Shown in pieces: positions 1 through 8,070 of a stretch of 64,000 nucleotides of DNA (positions within the stretch are counted from its first letter, which is position 1; each line of letters starts with the position of its first letter). The stretch is from Chloroflexota bacterium (GTDB lineage Bacteria > Chloroflexota > Anaerolineae > Anaerolineales > Villigracilaceae). A program made the translations under genes and the position numbers. Below the pieces are notes generated by a model. The model was not told the origin of the DNA and ran no database searches. It saw nothing but the letters and a program-made list of their open reading frames with translations. Location: NCBI GenBank assembly GCA_029782225.1, contig JAKOVF010000187.1, positions 1 to 64,000 on the forward strand, in the 5' to 3' direction.

Positions 1-199
1 ATCGCAAAAAGCCGCCTACACAAGATGGCCGACCCTTGCGTCGCTATCGCAAACGTTGGAAAGTCGAACGCACCTTTTCCTGGTTCGGCAATTACCGACG
101 CCTGGTCGTCCGTTGGGAACGTTCGTTGACAATCTATCTGGCCTTCTTTCATCTCACCTGTCTGCTCATTACTCTTAACCAGTTATGAAACCACTTCTA
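1..199 (+). mobile_element. 3' end of an IS5-family insertion sequence, cut by the window edge
   Basis: This stretch holds the C-terminal coding part of a DDE transposase followed by about 10 bases that could be the right terminal repeat (GAAACCACTTCTAG, 188-201). The probable element boundary lies at a CTAG tetramer (197-200). IS5 elements are known to favour YTAR-like targets, so CTAG may be the target site. The left part of the element is outside the window, so the terminal repeat cannot be confirmed here. Confidence 0.6.
3..188 (+). CDS. IS5-family transposase, C-terminal fragment (partial)
   Basis: The open frame runs in from the window edge and ends with TGA at 186-188, giving 61 residues. 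It contains the typical IS5/ISL-type C-terminal block: an Arg/Lys-rich RRYRKRWKVERTF segment, which carries the catalytic Glu (VERTF) of the DDE triad, then SWFGNYRRL, and a hydrophobic tail. This is seen directly in the translation; the family is assigned by the characteristic Y-R-K-R-W-x-V-E-R-T-F pattern. Whether the complete element is intact cannot be judged. Confidence 0.8.
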   Translation, partial: RKKPPTQDGRPLRRYRKRWKVERTFSWFGNYRRLVVRWERSLTIYLAFFHLTCLLITLNQL

Positions 200-709
200 G
201 ACAATATTGCGTAACCTTGCCATGGTATAGGCATCCACATATTGGCCGTCACGATAGGCAAAGCGGACCAGTGTCCCTTCGACGACAAACCCAAACTTTT
301 CATATAAACGGATCGCTGCTTCGTTATCCGTGTAAACTTCCAACTCGAGGCGGAAGAGGTTCAACCACTTATCGGCAAGGTCGACCCCGGCTTGCATAAG
401 TGCCGACCCGGCACCTTTTCCCTGCCAGTCATCGCGTATAGCCATACCAATTTGCCCCACGTGTCGGCGGCGTGGATTATTGGGAAATGTATGTAAACCC
501 AATTGACCAACCACTTCATTATCCACACATGCAAGCAAATTGAAGGCCCCCTCAGGCGGTTCTGCCAAACGCTGACGCCAGCGCTCCACAGATGGAAATG
601 GCAGTTGGAGGGTGCCGGAAAAGGCCTTGGGCCCCGCGAAGATTCTAGCAACGGACTCATAATCCGCTGGCTCAGCGCGGCGGATGGTAAAGGTGACTTT
701 GTTGTCCAT
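197..709 (-). CDS. yhhY: GNAT acetyltransferase, YhhY-like (L-amino acid N-acyltransferase family)
   Basis: The 170-residue product aligns by eye along its whole length with E. coli YhhY: an IRxAExxDYE start, TLQLPFPS, the acetyl-CoA loop region GMAIRDDWQGKGAGSALM, then LELEVYTDNEAAIRLYEKFGF and a YVDAYTMARL end. The family acetylates small amino-acid-like substrates in the cytoplasm. I chose the ATG at 709 because GGAGG lies 5 nt upstream and the longer upstream frame runs into a dispersed repeat (736-817). The stop codon TAG sits in the CTAG at the edge of the neighbouring IS, so the last residues may have been altered by its insertion. Substrate is unknown. Confidence 0.82.
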   Translation of the reverse strand: MDNKVTFTIRRAEPADYESVARIFAGPKAFSGTLQLPFPSVERWRQRLAEPPEGAFNLLACVDNEVVGQLGLHTFPNNPRRRHVGQIGMAIRDDWQGKGAGSALMQAGVDLADKWLNLFRLELEVYTDNEAAIRLYEKFGFVVEGTLVRFAYRDGQYVDAYTMARLRNIV

Positions 710-735
710 GGCGGCCTCCATCACGCTCATGCGTC

Positions 736-817
736 GTTGCGAGAAGGATGCTCTCTCCGACGAAGAAATCTCCAACTTACTGGAGATTGCTTCGCCGAAG
801 AACGGCTCGCAATGACA
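736..817. repeat. dispersed palindromic repeat, TTGCGAG...CTCGCAATGAC family
   Basis: Between valS and the acetyltransferase lies an element with an inner inverted repeat (GAAATCTCC...GGAGATTGC) and outer arms TTGCGAG and CTCGCAATGAC. Related copies are at 3582-3673, 13824-13867, 60492-60651 and, as compact hairpins, 63010-63040 and possibly 7185-7215. It separates the acetyltransferase start from valS and encodes nothing evident. Confidence 0.75.
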
Positions 818-821
818 TAAA

Positions 822-3542
822 CTACTTCAACTGCGCCTTGATTTTCTCTGCCATCTCTTTGTAATTTGCAAGCTTCTCACGTTCCTTCGCTACCACGGGA
901 GCCGGGGCTTTGTTGGCAAAATCACTGCCAAGTAGTTTTTCAAGCCGCTCGATGTGGGATTGAGCTTCCTTCAACTCCTTTTCAAGGCGAGTCTTTTCTT
1001 CAGCCAAATCCAGCATGCCCGCAAGCGGGAGGTAGATCTCCACATGCCCAACTACGAGCACGGCACTATCGGCAGATTTCTCTGTGAGAGAAGCGCTAAT
1101 AGAGAGTTGTGAGAGATCCAGGCCCGCCAGAGAGGCGAGGATTTTAGACTGCCCCTGGAGCAGATCCATTTTGTCGCCGGCGGCAATACTGGCCGAGATG
1201 CGCTTGCTCGGCGCCACGTTCTTTTCCGCGCGTAGATTGCGAATCGACCGGACAATCTCCTGGATCAAGGCGAAGTCCGCCATTTTGGATTCTTCCCAGC
1301 CTTCGAGGTCGCGCGGTTCAGGCCAGCGCGCAATGATCAAGGCCTCGGGCCAGGCCTTCTCCAATTCCTTCAATGGCGAATCCTGCACGGCGCGGCGCAG
1401 ATGACCCCAGAGTTCTTCTGTGACAAACGGCGTGAAGGGATGCAGCAATCGCAGAGCCATGTCGAATACGCGCACGAGCGTATGCGCAGCGCGGGTTGCA
1501 CGAGCGCCGCCTTCAGCAAGTTCCTGCTTTGCGATCTCCACATACCAGTCCGCAAAGTCCGACCAGAAGAATTCGTAGATTTGCCGTCCGGCTTCGCCAT
1601 ACTGGAAAGCCTGGAAGAGTCGCTCCACGTCGCGAATCAGTTGCTGCAGGCGCGCCCAGATCCAGGAGTCTGCCAAAGTGTAATCGCCCTCACCCCCGGC
1701 CCCTCTCCCAAGCTCGGAGAGGGGTGCCGAAGGCGGGGTGAGGGAATCGAGCGCGTTGATCACGAATCGTCCGGCGTTCCATACTTTATTGGCAAAGTTG
1801 CGATTGCTCTCCACTTTGCTGAGGCTGAGGTTCATGTCATTGCCGGGAGAGGAGCCCACGAGCAAAGTGAAGCGCAACGCGTCCGTGCCAAGGTCATCCA
1901 TGACAATGAGCGGGTCGATCACGTTGCCATAGGTCTTGGACATCTTGCGCCCGTGTTCGTCGCGTACAAGGCCGTGTAGATACACAGTATGGAACGGGAT
2001 CTGTCCCGTATATTCGAGGCCGCTCATGATCATGCGCGCCACCCAGAAGAACAAAATGTCATAGCCCGTCTCCATGTAGGAGGTGGGATAGAAATATTTG
2101 TAGTCGGGCGTTTCATCGGGCCAGCCCAGGGTAGAGAACGGCCACAAGCCGGAAGAGAACCACGTGTCGAGCACATCCTCATCTTGATGGATGTTCTTCG
2201 AATGACAGGTCGAACACTCGGTGGGGTCTTCGCGGCCGGTGGTCATATGCCCGTTCTCGCAGTACCACACCGGGATGCGATGTCCCCACCAAAGCTGGCG
2301 GCTGATGCACCAGTCCTTGATGTTCTCAAGCCAGTTGTAATAGACCTTCTCGAATCGTTCGGGCACGATCTTGATGCGACCATCTTTCACCGCTTCAAGC
2401 GCGGCTTTTGCCAATGGCTCGATCTTCACGAACCACTGCGTCGAGATCATTGGCTCGACAATCTCACCGCCGCGTTGCGAGCGCGGGATGGTCGTCATGT
2501 ATTTTTCTTCTTTGATAACGAGGCCGGCGGCTTTCATATCAGCCCAGAGATTCTTCCGCGCGTCGAATCTGTCCTGACCTTTGTATGGGCCGCCGTTTTC
2601 ATTCACTCGCGCCGCCTCATCCAGCATCGAGATGATAGGCAGGTTATGACGCTGCGCGATGGCATAGTCGTTCGGGTCGTGACCTGGCGTGATCTTTAGC
2701 GCGCCCGTGCCGAATTCCATGCTCACATATTCGTCCGCGATCACAGGAATCTCGCGTCCGAGCATCGGCACAACTACCTTCCTGCCAATGTATTTTTTAT
2801 ATCGCTCATCATCGGGATGCACAGCCACTGCGGTATCGCCGAGGATGGTCTCAGGGCGGATGGTTGCCACGGGGATAAATTCGTCCGACCCGGCCAACAT
2901 GTATTTGAAATAATACAGCATCGCTTCTTCCTCGCTGTACTCCACTTCCAAATCAGAGACAGCGGTTTTCAACCCTGGCGACCAGTTGATCAAACGCGGA
3001 CCGCGATAGATGAGTCCCTTTTCATAAAGGCGGACAAAGGCCTCTCGCACGGCCCGGCTCAGCCCATCGTCCAGGGTGAAACGCTCGCGCGACCAATCGC
3101 AGGACGCGCCGAGTCGTCGAATCTGCTCGGTAATGATGCTTCCATACTTGCGCTTCCATTCCCAGGTACGCTCCACGAACGCGTCGCGGCCGATCTCCTC
3201 GCGCGTCACTTCTTCGGTGCGGAGCAGGTCGCGCTCCACCATGAGCTGCGTGGCAATACCGGCGTGGTCGGAGCCGGGTACCCAGAGTGTGGAGAAGCCC
3301 TTCATGCGGTGGTAGCGGATCATTAAATCCTCCACGCTGACAAACATCGCGTGGCCGAGATGCAGCTCGCCCGTCACGTTCGGCGGCGGGATGGAAATGA
3401 CGAAGGTTTTTACATTCGGGTCGAAGCCTGGTTTGTTCGGGTCATTCCACGGCTTAAAATAGCCGCCCGCCTCCCACATCGCGTAAATGCGGGCCTCGGT
3501 GGATTTGAAATCGTAGGCTTTTGGTAATTCGTGTTTGGTCAT
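822..3542 (-). CDS. valS: valyl-tRNA synthetase
   Basis: The 906-residue class Ia synthetase charges tRNA-Val in the cytoplasm. Visible landmarks are the PPPNVTGELHLGHAM signature (HLGH at residues 61-64), the CP1 editing domain with the TIRPETILGDTAVAV segment, the KMSK-type loop (GRKMSKTYGN, about residue 530), the anticodon-binding domain, and the C-terminal ValRS coiled-coil arm (EEKTRLEKELKEAQ...). Length is normal for the family. Between the catalytic core and anticodon domain, residues about 600-619 (LTPPSAPLSELGRGAGGEG) are encoded by a palindromic repeat inserted in frame (1687-1744), where the protein would normally go straight to the LADxW segment. Expression is controlled by a T-box leader upstream. 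No terminator was seen before the acetyltransferase gene. Confidence 0.98.
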   Translation of the reverse strand: MTKHELPKAYDFKSTEARIYAMWEAGGYFKPWNDPNKPGFDPNVKTFVISIPPPNVTGELHLGHAMFVSVEDLMIRYHRMKGFSTLWVPGSDHAGIATQLMVERDLLRTEEVTREEIGRDAFVERTWEWKRKYGSIITEQIRRLGASCDWSRERFTLDDGLSRAVREAFVRLYEKGLIYRGPRLINWSPGLKTAVSDLEVEYSEEEAMLYYFKYMLAGSDEFIPVATIRPETILGDTAVAVHPDDERYKKYIGRKVVVPMLGREIPVIADEYVSMEFGTGALKITPGHDPNDYAIAQRHNLPIISMLDEAARVNENGGPYKGQDRFDARKNLWADMKAAGLVIKEEKYMTTIPRSQRGGEIVEPMISTQWFVKIEPLAKAALEAVKDGRIKIVPERFEKVYYNWLENIKDWCISRQLWWGHRIPVWYCENGHMTTGREDPTECSTCHSKNIHQDEDVLDTWFSSGLWPFSTLGWPDETPDYKYFYPTSYMETGYDILFFWVARMIMSGLEYTGQIPFHTVYLHGLVRDEHGRKMSKTYGNVIDPLIVMDDLGTDALRFTLLVGSSPGNDMNLSLSKVESNRNFANKVWNAGRFVINALDSLTPPSAPLSELGRGAGGEGDYTLADSWIWARLQQLIRDVERLFQAFQYGEAGRQIYEFFWSDFADWYVEIAKQELAEGGARATRAAHTLVRVFDMALRLLHPFTPFVTEELWGHLRRAVQDSPLKELEKAWPEALIIARWPEPRDLEGWEESKMADFALIQEIVRSIRNLRAEKNVAPSKRISASIAAGDKMDLLQGQSKILASLAGLDLSQLSISASLTEKSADSAVLVVGHVEIYLPLAGMLDLAEEKTRLEKELKEAQSHIERLEKLLGSDFANKAPAPVVAKEREKLANYKEMAEKIKAQLK
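1687..1744. repeat. palindromic repeat inserted in frame within valS
   Basis: A 58-base element with outer arms CCCTCACCCCC / GGGGTGAGGG and inner arms CCCCTCTCCCA / GGAGAGGGG lies inside valS. It is read through as Leu/Pro/Gly-rich residues 600-619. A near-identical unit lies inside the oxidoreductase gene at 58138-58188, and a truncated one at 12287-12325. Confidence 0.88.
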
Positions 3543-3567
3543 TCAGTCTCCTCTGTCACACCTGCAC

Positions 3568-3673
3568 TTGCACGCAGGTGCAAGTGTTGCGAGCAGGGTG
3601 CTCTCCCCGACGAAGCAATCTCAATCTTAGATGGAGATGACTTTGTCGCACGGAGCGCTCCTCGCAATGACAC
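3568..3673. repeat. dispersed repeat between valS and its T-box terminator
   Basis: Two elements occupy the stretch between the T-box terminator and the valS start. The first is a small hairpin (CTTGCAC GCAG GTGCAAG, around 3571-3590). The second is a TTGCGAG...CTCGCAATGAC family element (3582-3673) with inner arms around AATCTCAATCTTAGATGGAGAT. They lengthen the leader-to-start distance to about 150 nt. The ribosome binding site near the start is weak (GGAG in the GAGGAGACTGA region). Confidence 0.7.
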
Positions 3674-3689
3674 ATAAAAATTAAAATAA

Positions 3690-3973
3690 AAACGCCTCGT
3701 CCAATATGAGGACGAAGCATCGGCTTCGCGGTACCACCTCAATTCGTTGATTACTCAACGCACTCGGTTTCCCCAGTGTTTTTCTGGGGTGACTGACGTA
3801 TTCATCAGTCTGCGCTGTAACGGTGCGCACCCGTGTACGTTCTACTTTTTAGCTTTCGCCAAATTTCTTCGCCACTTTTACCAGGCGACTTCAGCGGCTA
3901 TGTGCTGTGGAGGCTTCCAGCCAACGGCCATCCTTCTCTATCAGCGGTTTCGTCGCTTACTACTCCTGAATTT
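3690..3973 (-). promoter_or_regulatory. T-box riboswitch leader, valine (GUC specifier)
   Basis: On the minus strand the leader ends with the diagnostic T-box sequence GAGGTGGTACCGCG (3727-3740), followed by a terminator hairpin (CTTCGTCC...GGACGAGGC, 3694-3717) and a U-rich tail (3681-3693). Upstream, Stem I is closed by GCGAC/GTCGC and contains an AG-bulge-like GATGG...CC segment. The specifier context is GAA-GUC-GCC, with GUC at 3887-3889 encoding valine, which matches the downstream gene. Known T-box biology: uncharged tRNA-Val pairs with the specifier and the UGGN bulge, stabilising the antiterminator so that valS is transcribed. The specifier assignment rests on position and the gene match. 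Confidence 0.93.
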
Positions 3974-3979
3974 ATAAGG

Positions 3980-4008
3980 ATTATACGCTCCGAGCCAGGG
4001 AGAGTCAA
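3980..4008 (-). promoter_or_regulatory. sigma70-type promoter of the valS T-box transcript
   Basis: On the minus strand TTGACT (4003-4008) and a perfect TATAAT (3980-3985) are separated by exactly 17 bp. Transcription would start near 3973, just before the T-box leader. Confidence 0.88.
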
Positions 4009-4009
4009 G

Positions 4010-4739
4010 AAAGGATCCCAAGCTGTGCCATACTGAATGGATTAGCTTTGGAATCATTGGTGTGCCGCGCTGGCAGTGAGAGCTGTTCACAAGATAGCTT
4101 TGGCTTTGCACGCGGCTATCCCACATTTTAGGCCGCCAGATGTGGGTCAATGTTCTCTCTCGTTGTAAATGAGAGCATATTTGGGCCTACCGACAGGAGG
4201 GAATTAAAAAGCTTTCAAAATAGTAAATCCAAATTTAACGATACGCTCATCCACCTATCCTAAACTTGCGCAACGTTATCCAGTGATATGCATTCTTTCG
4301 ATTGCATCGTTTCCCCGATGTACGGGAACGATGCAGTAGGTGGAAAAGCATCATTCTTTATCCAGCATCATCATTGGAATTCATGGTTTGGGATCCACAG
4401 TAAGTCTGTTCATTCTTTTGTACGGCACGGAACTGTTCGCTTCAGGCTGTGGATGCGCGCCACCGGACATGTCCAAACGGCCTCAGAATGACCGCAACAT
4501 GCGAGTCGTAGGATATGCGTTGCCGCCGTCTATGTGTCCTTATTCTTGCATTATCTCTTTTCCAGAGAATGCGGCAGCCAGTTCATATTTCATGGCTGCA
4601 GTGCCAACATCCAGCGCGATCCGGAGGGGCAGATCACGCAGTATCGTGAAGTGGTCACTACGTGAATTGACCAACAATAGAAGAAGTCGGTACTGGTGGG
4701 CAGCGCCGACTTCAGAAGCCAGAGTGCCCGGAGGACACA
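4010..4739. other. 730-bp region without a recognisable gene
   Basis: No frame on either strand here shows a recognisable protein family, a good ribosome binding site with codon bias, or a structured RNA. It is more AT-rich than its surroundings between about 4150 and 4280. The longest open frame (to 4750) overlaps the next gene's start and gives a composition unlike neighbouring proteins. It must contain promoters for the flanking divergent genes, but only the valS promoter is convincing. Confidence 0.5.
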
Positions 4740-6284
4740 ATGACCATTAATGATAATAACACGCGCGCATCTTCAAGGCAAATGAATGATTCCCTTGTGC
4801 AGAGGCAGGGAAGAGTTGCCGGAAACTCCATCCTGTCCCGGTCGGATGAGCGGCCGTACCGACGACGAACCCCAATGTTCCTGAGTGTGTTCCTGGTCTT
4901 TATACTGATGATCGCCATCAGCCCTGTCAGTGCCAGTGCGACGAATTCTCTGACCTTCACGCCCAGCGCCGATGCCTTTGTGAAAGAAGCCAGTCCCAGC
5001 ACCAATTCTGGAACTGCCAGCACATTGCAGGTCAATGGAGCAGGAAATCCTGGCGTCGAGAGCTACATGCTCTTTTCAGTCAGCGGCGTGACGAGCCCAA
5101 TCCAGAGCGCGACTTTACGTGTCTATGATACAAACAACGCGACAAACGATGGGCCTGCCCTGTATGCGACCGCCGCCACCTGGACAGAGACAGGAATTAC
5201 CTGGAACACGCGTCCAGCCCGGACCAGTGCTGAGATCGGGAACCAGACTGCCATCGCCGCTGGAAGTTGGGCGGAATACGATGTCACTTCGATCGTGACC
5301 GGTGATGGCTCCTACAGTTTTGCATTGGTGGCGGACAGCGCGGATGGGGCCACATTTTCTTCAAGCGAGGGCGGAAAGCCGCCTCAATTGGTGATCACAG
5401 CCAACTCTGGCTCGACCCCAACGGCTGGTCCGGGACCAACGAACACTCCCGCGCCAAATCCTTCACCCACACCTTTTCCGGTTGCACAAGGGACCATCCA
5501 GCACATTTTCGTGGTCGTGATGGAAAATCACAGTTATAGCCAGATCTGGAACAGTAGTTCCGCTCCTTACATAACACAGCTCGGCAAATCGTATGCGAGG
5601 GCCACGAATTATCACGCGCTTGATTATCCAAGTTTGCCGAACTACCTGGATCTGTACGGGGGCAGCAACTACGGCATCACCACAGACTGCAAACCATCCT
5701 CCACGTGTCATATCAATGCCACCAATCTGGCAGATAATCTGGAAGCTAATAGATTGACCTGGAAGGGATACATGGAATCGATGCCGACTCCCTGTACTCT
5801 CAACAATGTCAACAACTATGCGCCCAGGCACGATCCATTTATATATTTTGATAACATCCGCAACAATACGGCACGTTGTAACAGTCACGTTGTGCCATAT
5901 TCAGAACTTGCCACGGATCTGGCCTCGAAACAGACCACGCCGAACTATTCGATGATTGTGCCAAATGTATGCAATGACATGCACGATTGTTCGATCAGCA
6001 CCGGCGATAAATGGCTAAAAAACAACATCCCCGCAATCCTGAACTCCCCGGCCTGCACGGTGGACAAGTGTCTCCTGATCCTTACTTTTGACGAAGATGA
6101 CAGCGGCCACAACAATAATGTGCTGACGATCTTTGCCGGTTCTGGTGCAAAGACTGGCGGGGTGACATCATCCGTCGCATACAGTCACTATTCACTGCTC
6201 CGAACTGTCGAGGATATCTTTGGTCTGCCAACGCAGACAAAGAATGATGCCGAGGCAACCCCAATGAATGACTTGCTCAACTAA
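4740..6284 (+). CDS. secreted DNRLRE-domain phosphoesterase (acid phosphatase/phospholipase C-like)
   Basis: The 514-residue protein starts at an ATG preceded by GGAGG. A 45-residue charged N-terminal region precedes a hydrophobic signal segment (about residues 46-67, ending SASA), so export is likely. Residues about 70-220 form a DNRLRE/CBM96-like beta domain (SADAFVKEASPSTNSG, ITWNTRPA). After a Pro/Thr-rich linker (about 224-250) comes a phosphoesterase domain of the PF04185 type: VVVMENHSYSQIW, SLPNYLDLYGG, FDEDDSGHNNNVLTIF, and HYSLLRTVEDIFGL at the end. Those family enzymes hydrolyse phosphate esters outside the cytoplasm; the substrate here is unknown. The unusually long N-terminal tail before the signal is notable. 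A terminator follows. Confidence 0.85.
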   Translation: MTINDNNTRASSRQMNDSLVQRQGRVAGNSILSRSDERPYRRRTPMFLSVFLVFILMIAISPVSASATNSLTFTPSADAFVKEASPSTNSGTASTLQVNGAGNPGVESYMLFSVSGVTSPIQSATLRVYDTNNATNDGPALYATAATWTETGITWNTRPARTSAEIGNQTAIAAGSWAEYDVTSIVTGDGSYSFALVADSADGATFSSSEGGKPPQLVITANSGSTPTAGPGPTNTPAPNPSPTPFPVAQGTIQHIFVVVMENHSYSQIWNSSSAPYITQLGKSYARATNYHALDYPSLPNYLDLYGGSNYGITTDCKPSSTCHINATNLADNLEANRLTWKGYMESMPTPCTLNNVNNYAPRHDPFIYFDNIRNNTARCNSHVVPYSELATDLASKQTTPNYSMIVPNVCNDMHDCSISTGDKWLKNNIPAILNSPACTVDKCLLILTFDEDDSGHNNNVLTIFAGSGAKTGGVTSSVAYSHYSLLRTVEDIFGLPTQTKNDAEATPMNDLLN

Positions 6285-6310
6285 CAACACCGGATCAAGC
6301 TAAAATAAGA

Positions 6311-6346
6311 AGGACGCCAGTGCAAATACTGACGTCCTCTTTATTT
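6311..6346 (+). terminator. intrinsic terminator after the phosphoesterase gene
   Basis: An AGGACG(C)CAGT...ACTGACGTCCT hairpin is followed by CTTTATTTT, located 27 nt after the stop codon. Confidence 0.8.
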
Positions 6347-6409
6347 TGAGACAACCTTTGCTATACTTGCCCTGCTTCATATCAAACAAGAACAGGACAT
6401 AAAAATTAC

Positions 6410-7174
6410 ATGGATCTCTCTGTCATTGGCTTTGTACTGATCGGCCTCGCGGCATTGGCGGCGGGGGCAGTGAACGCGCTCGCTGGCGGCGGGACGTTGA
6501 TCACGTTCCCAATGCTCACTGCCGTGGGAGTCCCGGCTGTGGTCGCAAACGTCACGAATACCGTTGCGCTGTGTCCCGGTTACTTTGGCGGGACGCTCGC
6601 CCAATGGAAAGACCTTCAAGGACAGAAAGGCAGGCTGTGGCTGATCGTTCCGGCCGGCATTGTTGGCGGAGTGATTGGCGGTTTTCTTCTGCTTCGCACC
6701 GGCGAAAAGTTGTTTACCAACCTCGTTCCGTACCTGATCCTGCTCGCTTCTGGCCTGCTTGCCATCCAGGATCCGGTCCGCGCTTGGTTGACGCGACGCA
6801 TGGCTGCAGGTCAGGGCTCAAGTCTGGAAAAAGTGACCTGGCTTCCTGTCGGCCTCGCCTCCATCTATGGTGGATATTTCGGCGCGGGATTGAGCGTGAT
6901 CGTCCTTTCGGCACTGGGATTAACTCTGGAGGACACGCTTACGCGTCTTAACGCCCTGAAGCAGGCTGTGGCGTTCTCAGTCAACGTCGCCGCTGCAATA
7001 TTTTTCCTCTTCTCCGGGAAAGTGCTGTGGCCCGCGGCATTGGTCATGGCCGTCGGTGCGTTGATCGGCGGGACCCTGGGTGGGAAACTTGCCGGCAAAG
7101 TCAAACCATCCACTCTGAGGTGGACGGTGGTCACTATCGGCGTGATAGTTGCGATTATTTATTTTGTGAGATAG
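6410..7174 (+). CDS. sulfite exporter TauE/SafE family (TSUP) membrane permease
   Basis: The 254-residue protein is almost entirely hydrophobic, with about eight membrane segments arranged as two repeats. It opens with the typical TSUP pattern ([23 protein letters not shown]) and has the second-half repeat ([20 protein letters not shown]). Family members move sulfite, sulfoacetate or other organosulfur anions across the cytoplasmic membrane; which substrate is used here cannot be told. It stands alone between two terminators, and the ribosome binding site (AGGAC) is weak. A TATACT box at 6362-6367 could be the -10, but no good -35 is visible. Confidence 0.88.
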   Translation: MDLSVIGFVLIGLAALAAGAVNALAGGGTLITFPMLTAVGVPAVVANVTNTVALCPGYFGGTLAQWKDLQGQKGRLWLIVPAGIVGGVIGGFLLLRTGEKLFTNLVPYLILLASGLLAIQDPVRAWLTRRMAAGQGSSLEKVTWLPVGLASIYGGYFGAGLSVIVLSALGLTLEDTLTRLNALKQAVAFSVNVAAAIFFLFSGKVLWPAALVMAVGALIGGTLGGKLAGKVKPSTLRWTVVTIGVIVAIIYFVR

Positions 7175-7184
7175 CAAATTCCAT

Positions 7185-7230
7185 CATTGCCCCGCCTGCT
7201 TTCGACGGGGCAATGACAATTTGTTTTTAT
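7185..7230. terminator. bidirectional terminator between TSUP permease and btuD
   Basis: A perfect 10-bp stem (CATTGCCCCG / CGGGGCAATG, arms 7185-7194 and 7206-7215) is followed on the plus strand by a T-rich run (TTTGTTTTTATTTT). It lies between converging genes and also resembles the CGCAATGAC repeat family. Confidence 0.75.
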
Positions 7231-8003
7231 TTTCCTGAGTCATGTAACACAAGCGGCCCACCCGTAAGCGGATGTCTCACCACCTGGACTGGCAGACAAT
7301 AGGCTTCAGAAATCAACTCTGACTTTAGTACTTCAACGGGAGTGCCGATGGCACGAATTTTTCCCGCCACCATCAGCGCCACGCGGTCTGCATAATGGGC
7401 GGCGAGGTTGAGGTCATGGAGCGCCAGCAGCACAGCGAGATTGTCCTTGTGAGCGAGCTCGTGAACCAGTTCCAGTAAATTGACCTGATACTGCAGATCC
7501 AGATGTGCGGTCGGTTCGTCGAGCAACAGAATCGGCGTCGACTGGCACAGGGCACGCGCGAGTAATACGCGCTGCTGTTCACCGCCGGAGAGTTCTCCCA
7601 CGCGCCGCTCCGACAAGTTTTGCGCGTTGACCCGCTCCAGCGCAGATCGAGCATATTCTTCGTCATGCTTTGAAAACTGACCGAGAAAATTGATATAAGG
7701 TGTGCGTCCAAGCAGCACAGTCTCCCAAACTGTATAAGCAGGCGGCAGCGAAACAGCCTGAGGGACAGTGGCAATGTAGCGCGCGCGCCGCATGGGAGTC
7801 AGTGATTTGAAGTCATCGCCGTTCGTACGGACATGTCCACTTTGGATGGGAATCACTCCGCTGGCGGCGCGAATCAATGTGGATTTGCCCGCGCCGTTCG
7901 GGCCAATCAACGCCAGCACTTCACCGGATTGCACGTTCAGGGAAACATCGTGCAGCACACGGCGAGAGCCATAGTCAACAGAGATAGATTGGATTTTCAA
8001 CAT
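7227..8003 (-). CDS. btuD: ABC transporter ATPase, vitamin B12 importer (BtuD-like)
   Basis: The 258-residue ATPase shows Walker A (GPNGAGKST, residues 34-42), the Q-loop (ATVPQAV), the signature LSGGEQQR, Walker B (PILLLDEPT), and the H-loop in LALHDLN, all typical of the FecE/FhuC/BtuD group. It would power the BtuC permease from the cytoplasmic side. The cobalamin assignment comes from the operon, which starts with a cobalamin riboswitch; the sequence alone would fit siderophore or heme import equally well. It is the last gene of the run, separated from the permease gene by an acetyltransferase gene. Confidence 0.87.
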   Translation of the reverse strand: MLKIQSISVDYGSRRVLHDVSLNVQSGEVLALIGPNGAGKSTLIRAASGVIPIQSGHVRTNGDDFKSLTPMRRARYIATVPQAVSLPPAYTVWETVLLGRTPYINFLGQFSKHDEEYARSALERVNAQNLSERRVGELSGGEQQRVLLARALCQSTPILLLDEPTAHLDLQYQVNLLELVHELAHKDNLAVLLALHDLNLAAHYADRVALMVAGKIRAIGTPVEVLKSELISEAYCLPVQVVRHPLTGGPLVLHDSGK

Positions 8004-8070
8004 AAGGTTTCTCGTACGGACGATCCTTGCGGTCGCCCAAAATGGACAGGAGAAAGCCCCGTCCCTATTG

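Noticed and set aside
1989-2699. 236-codon open frame on the plus strand opposite valS
   Set aside because: It is the mirror of the well-supported ValRS gene, has no family motifs, no ribosome binding site and atypical His/Arg-rich composition.
4340-4750. 136-codon frame before the phosphoesterase gene
   Set aside because: It overlaps the better-supported start at 4740 (GGAGG upstream), has no recognised domain and an uneven composition.
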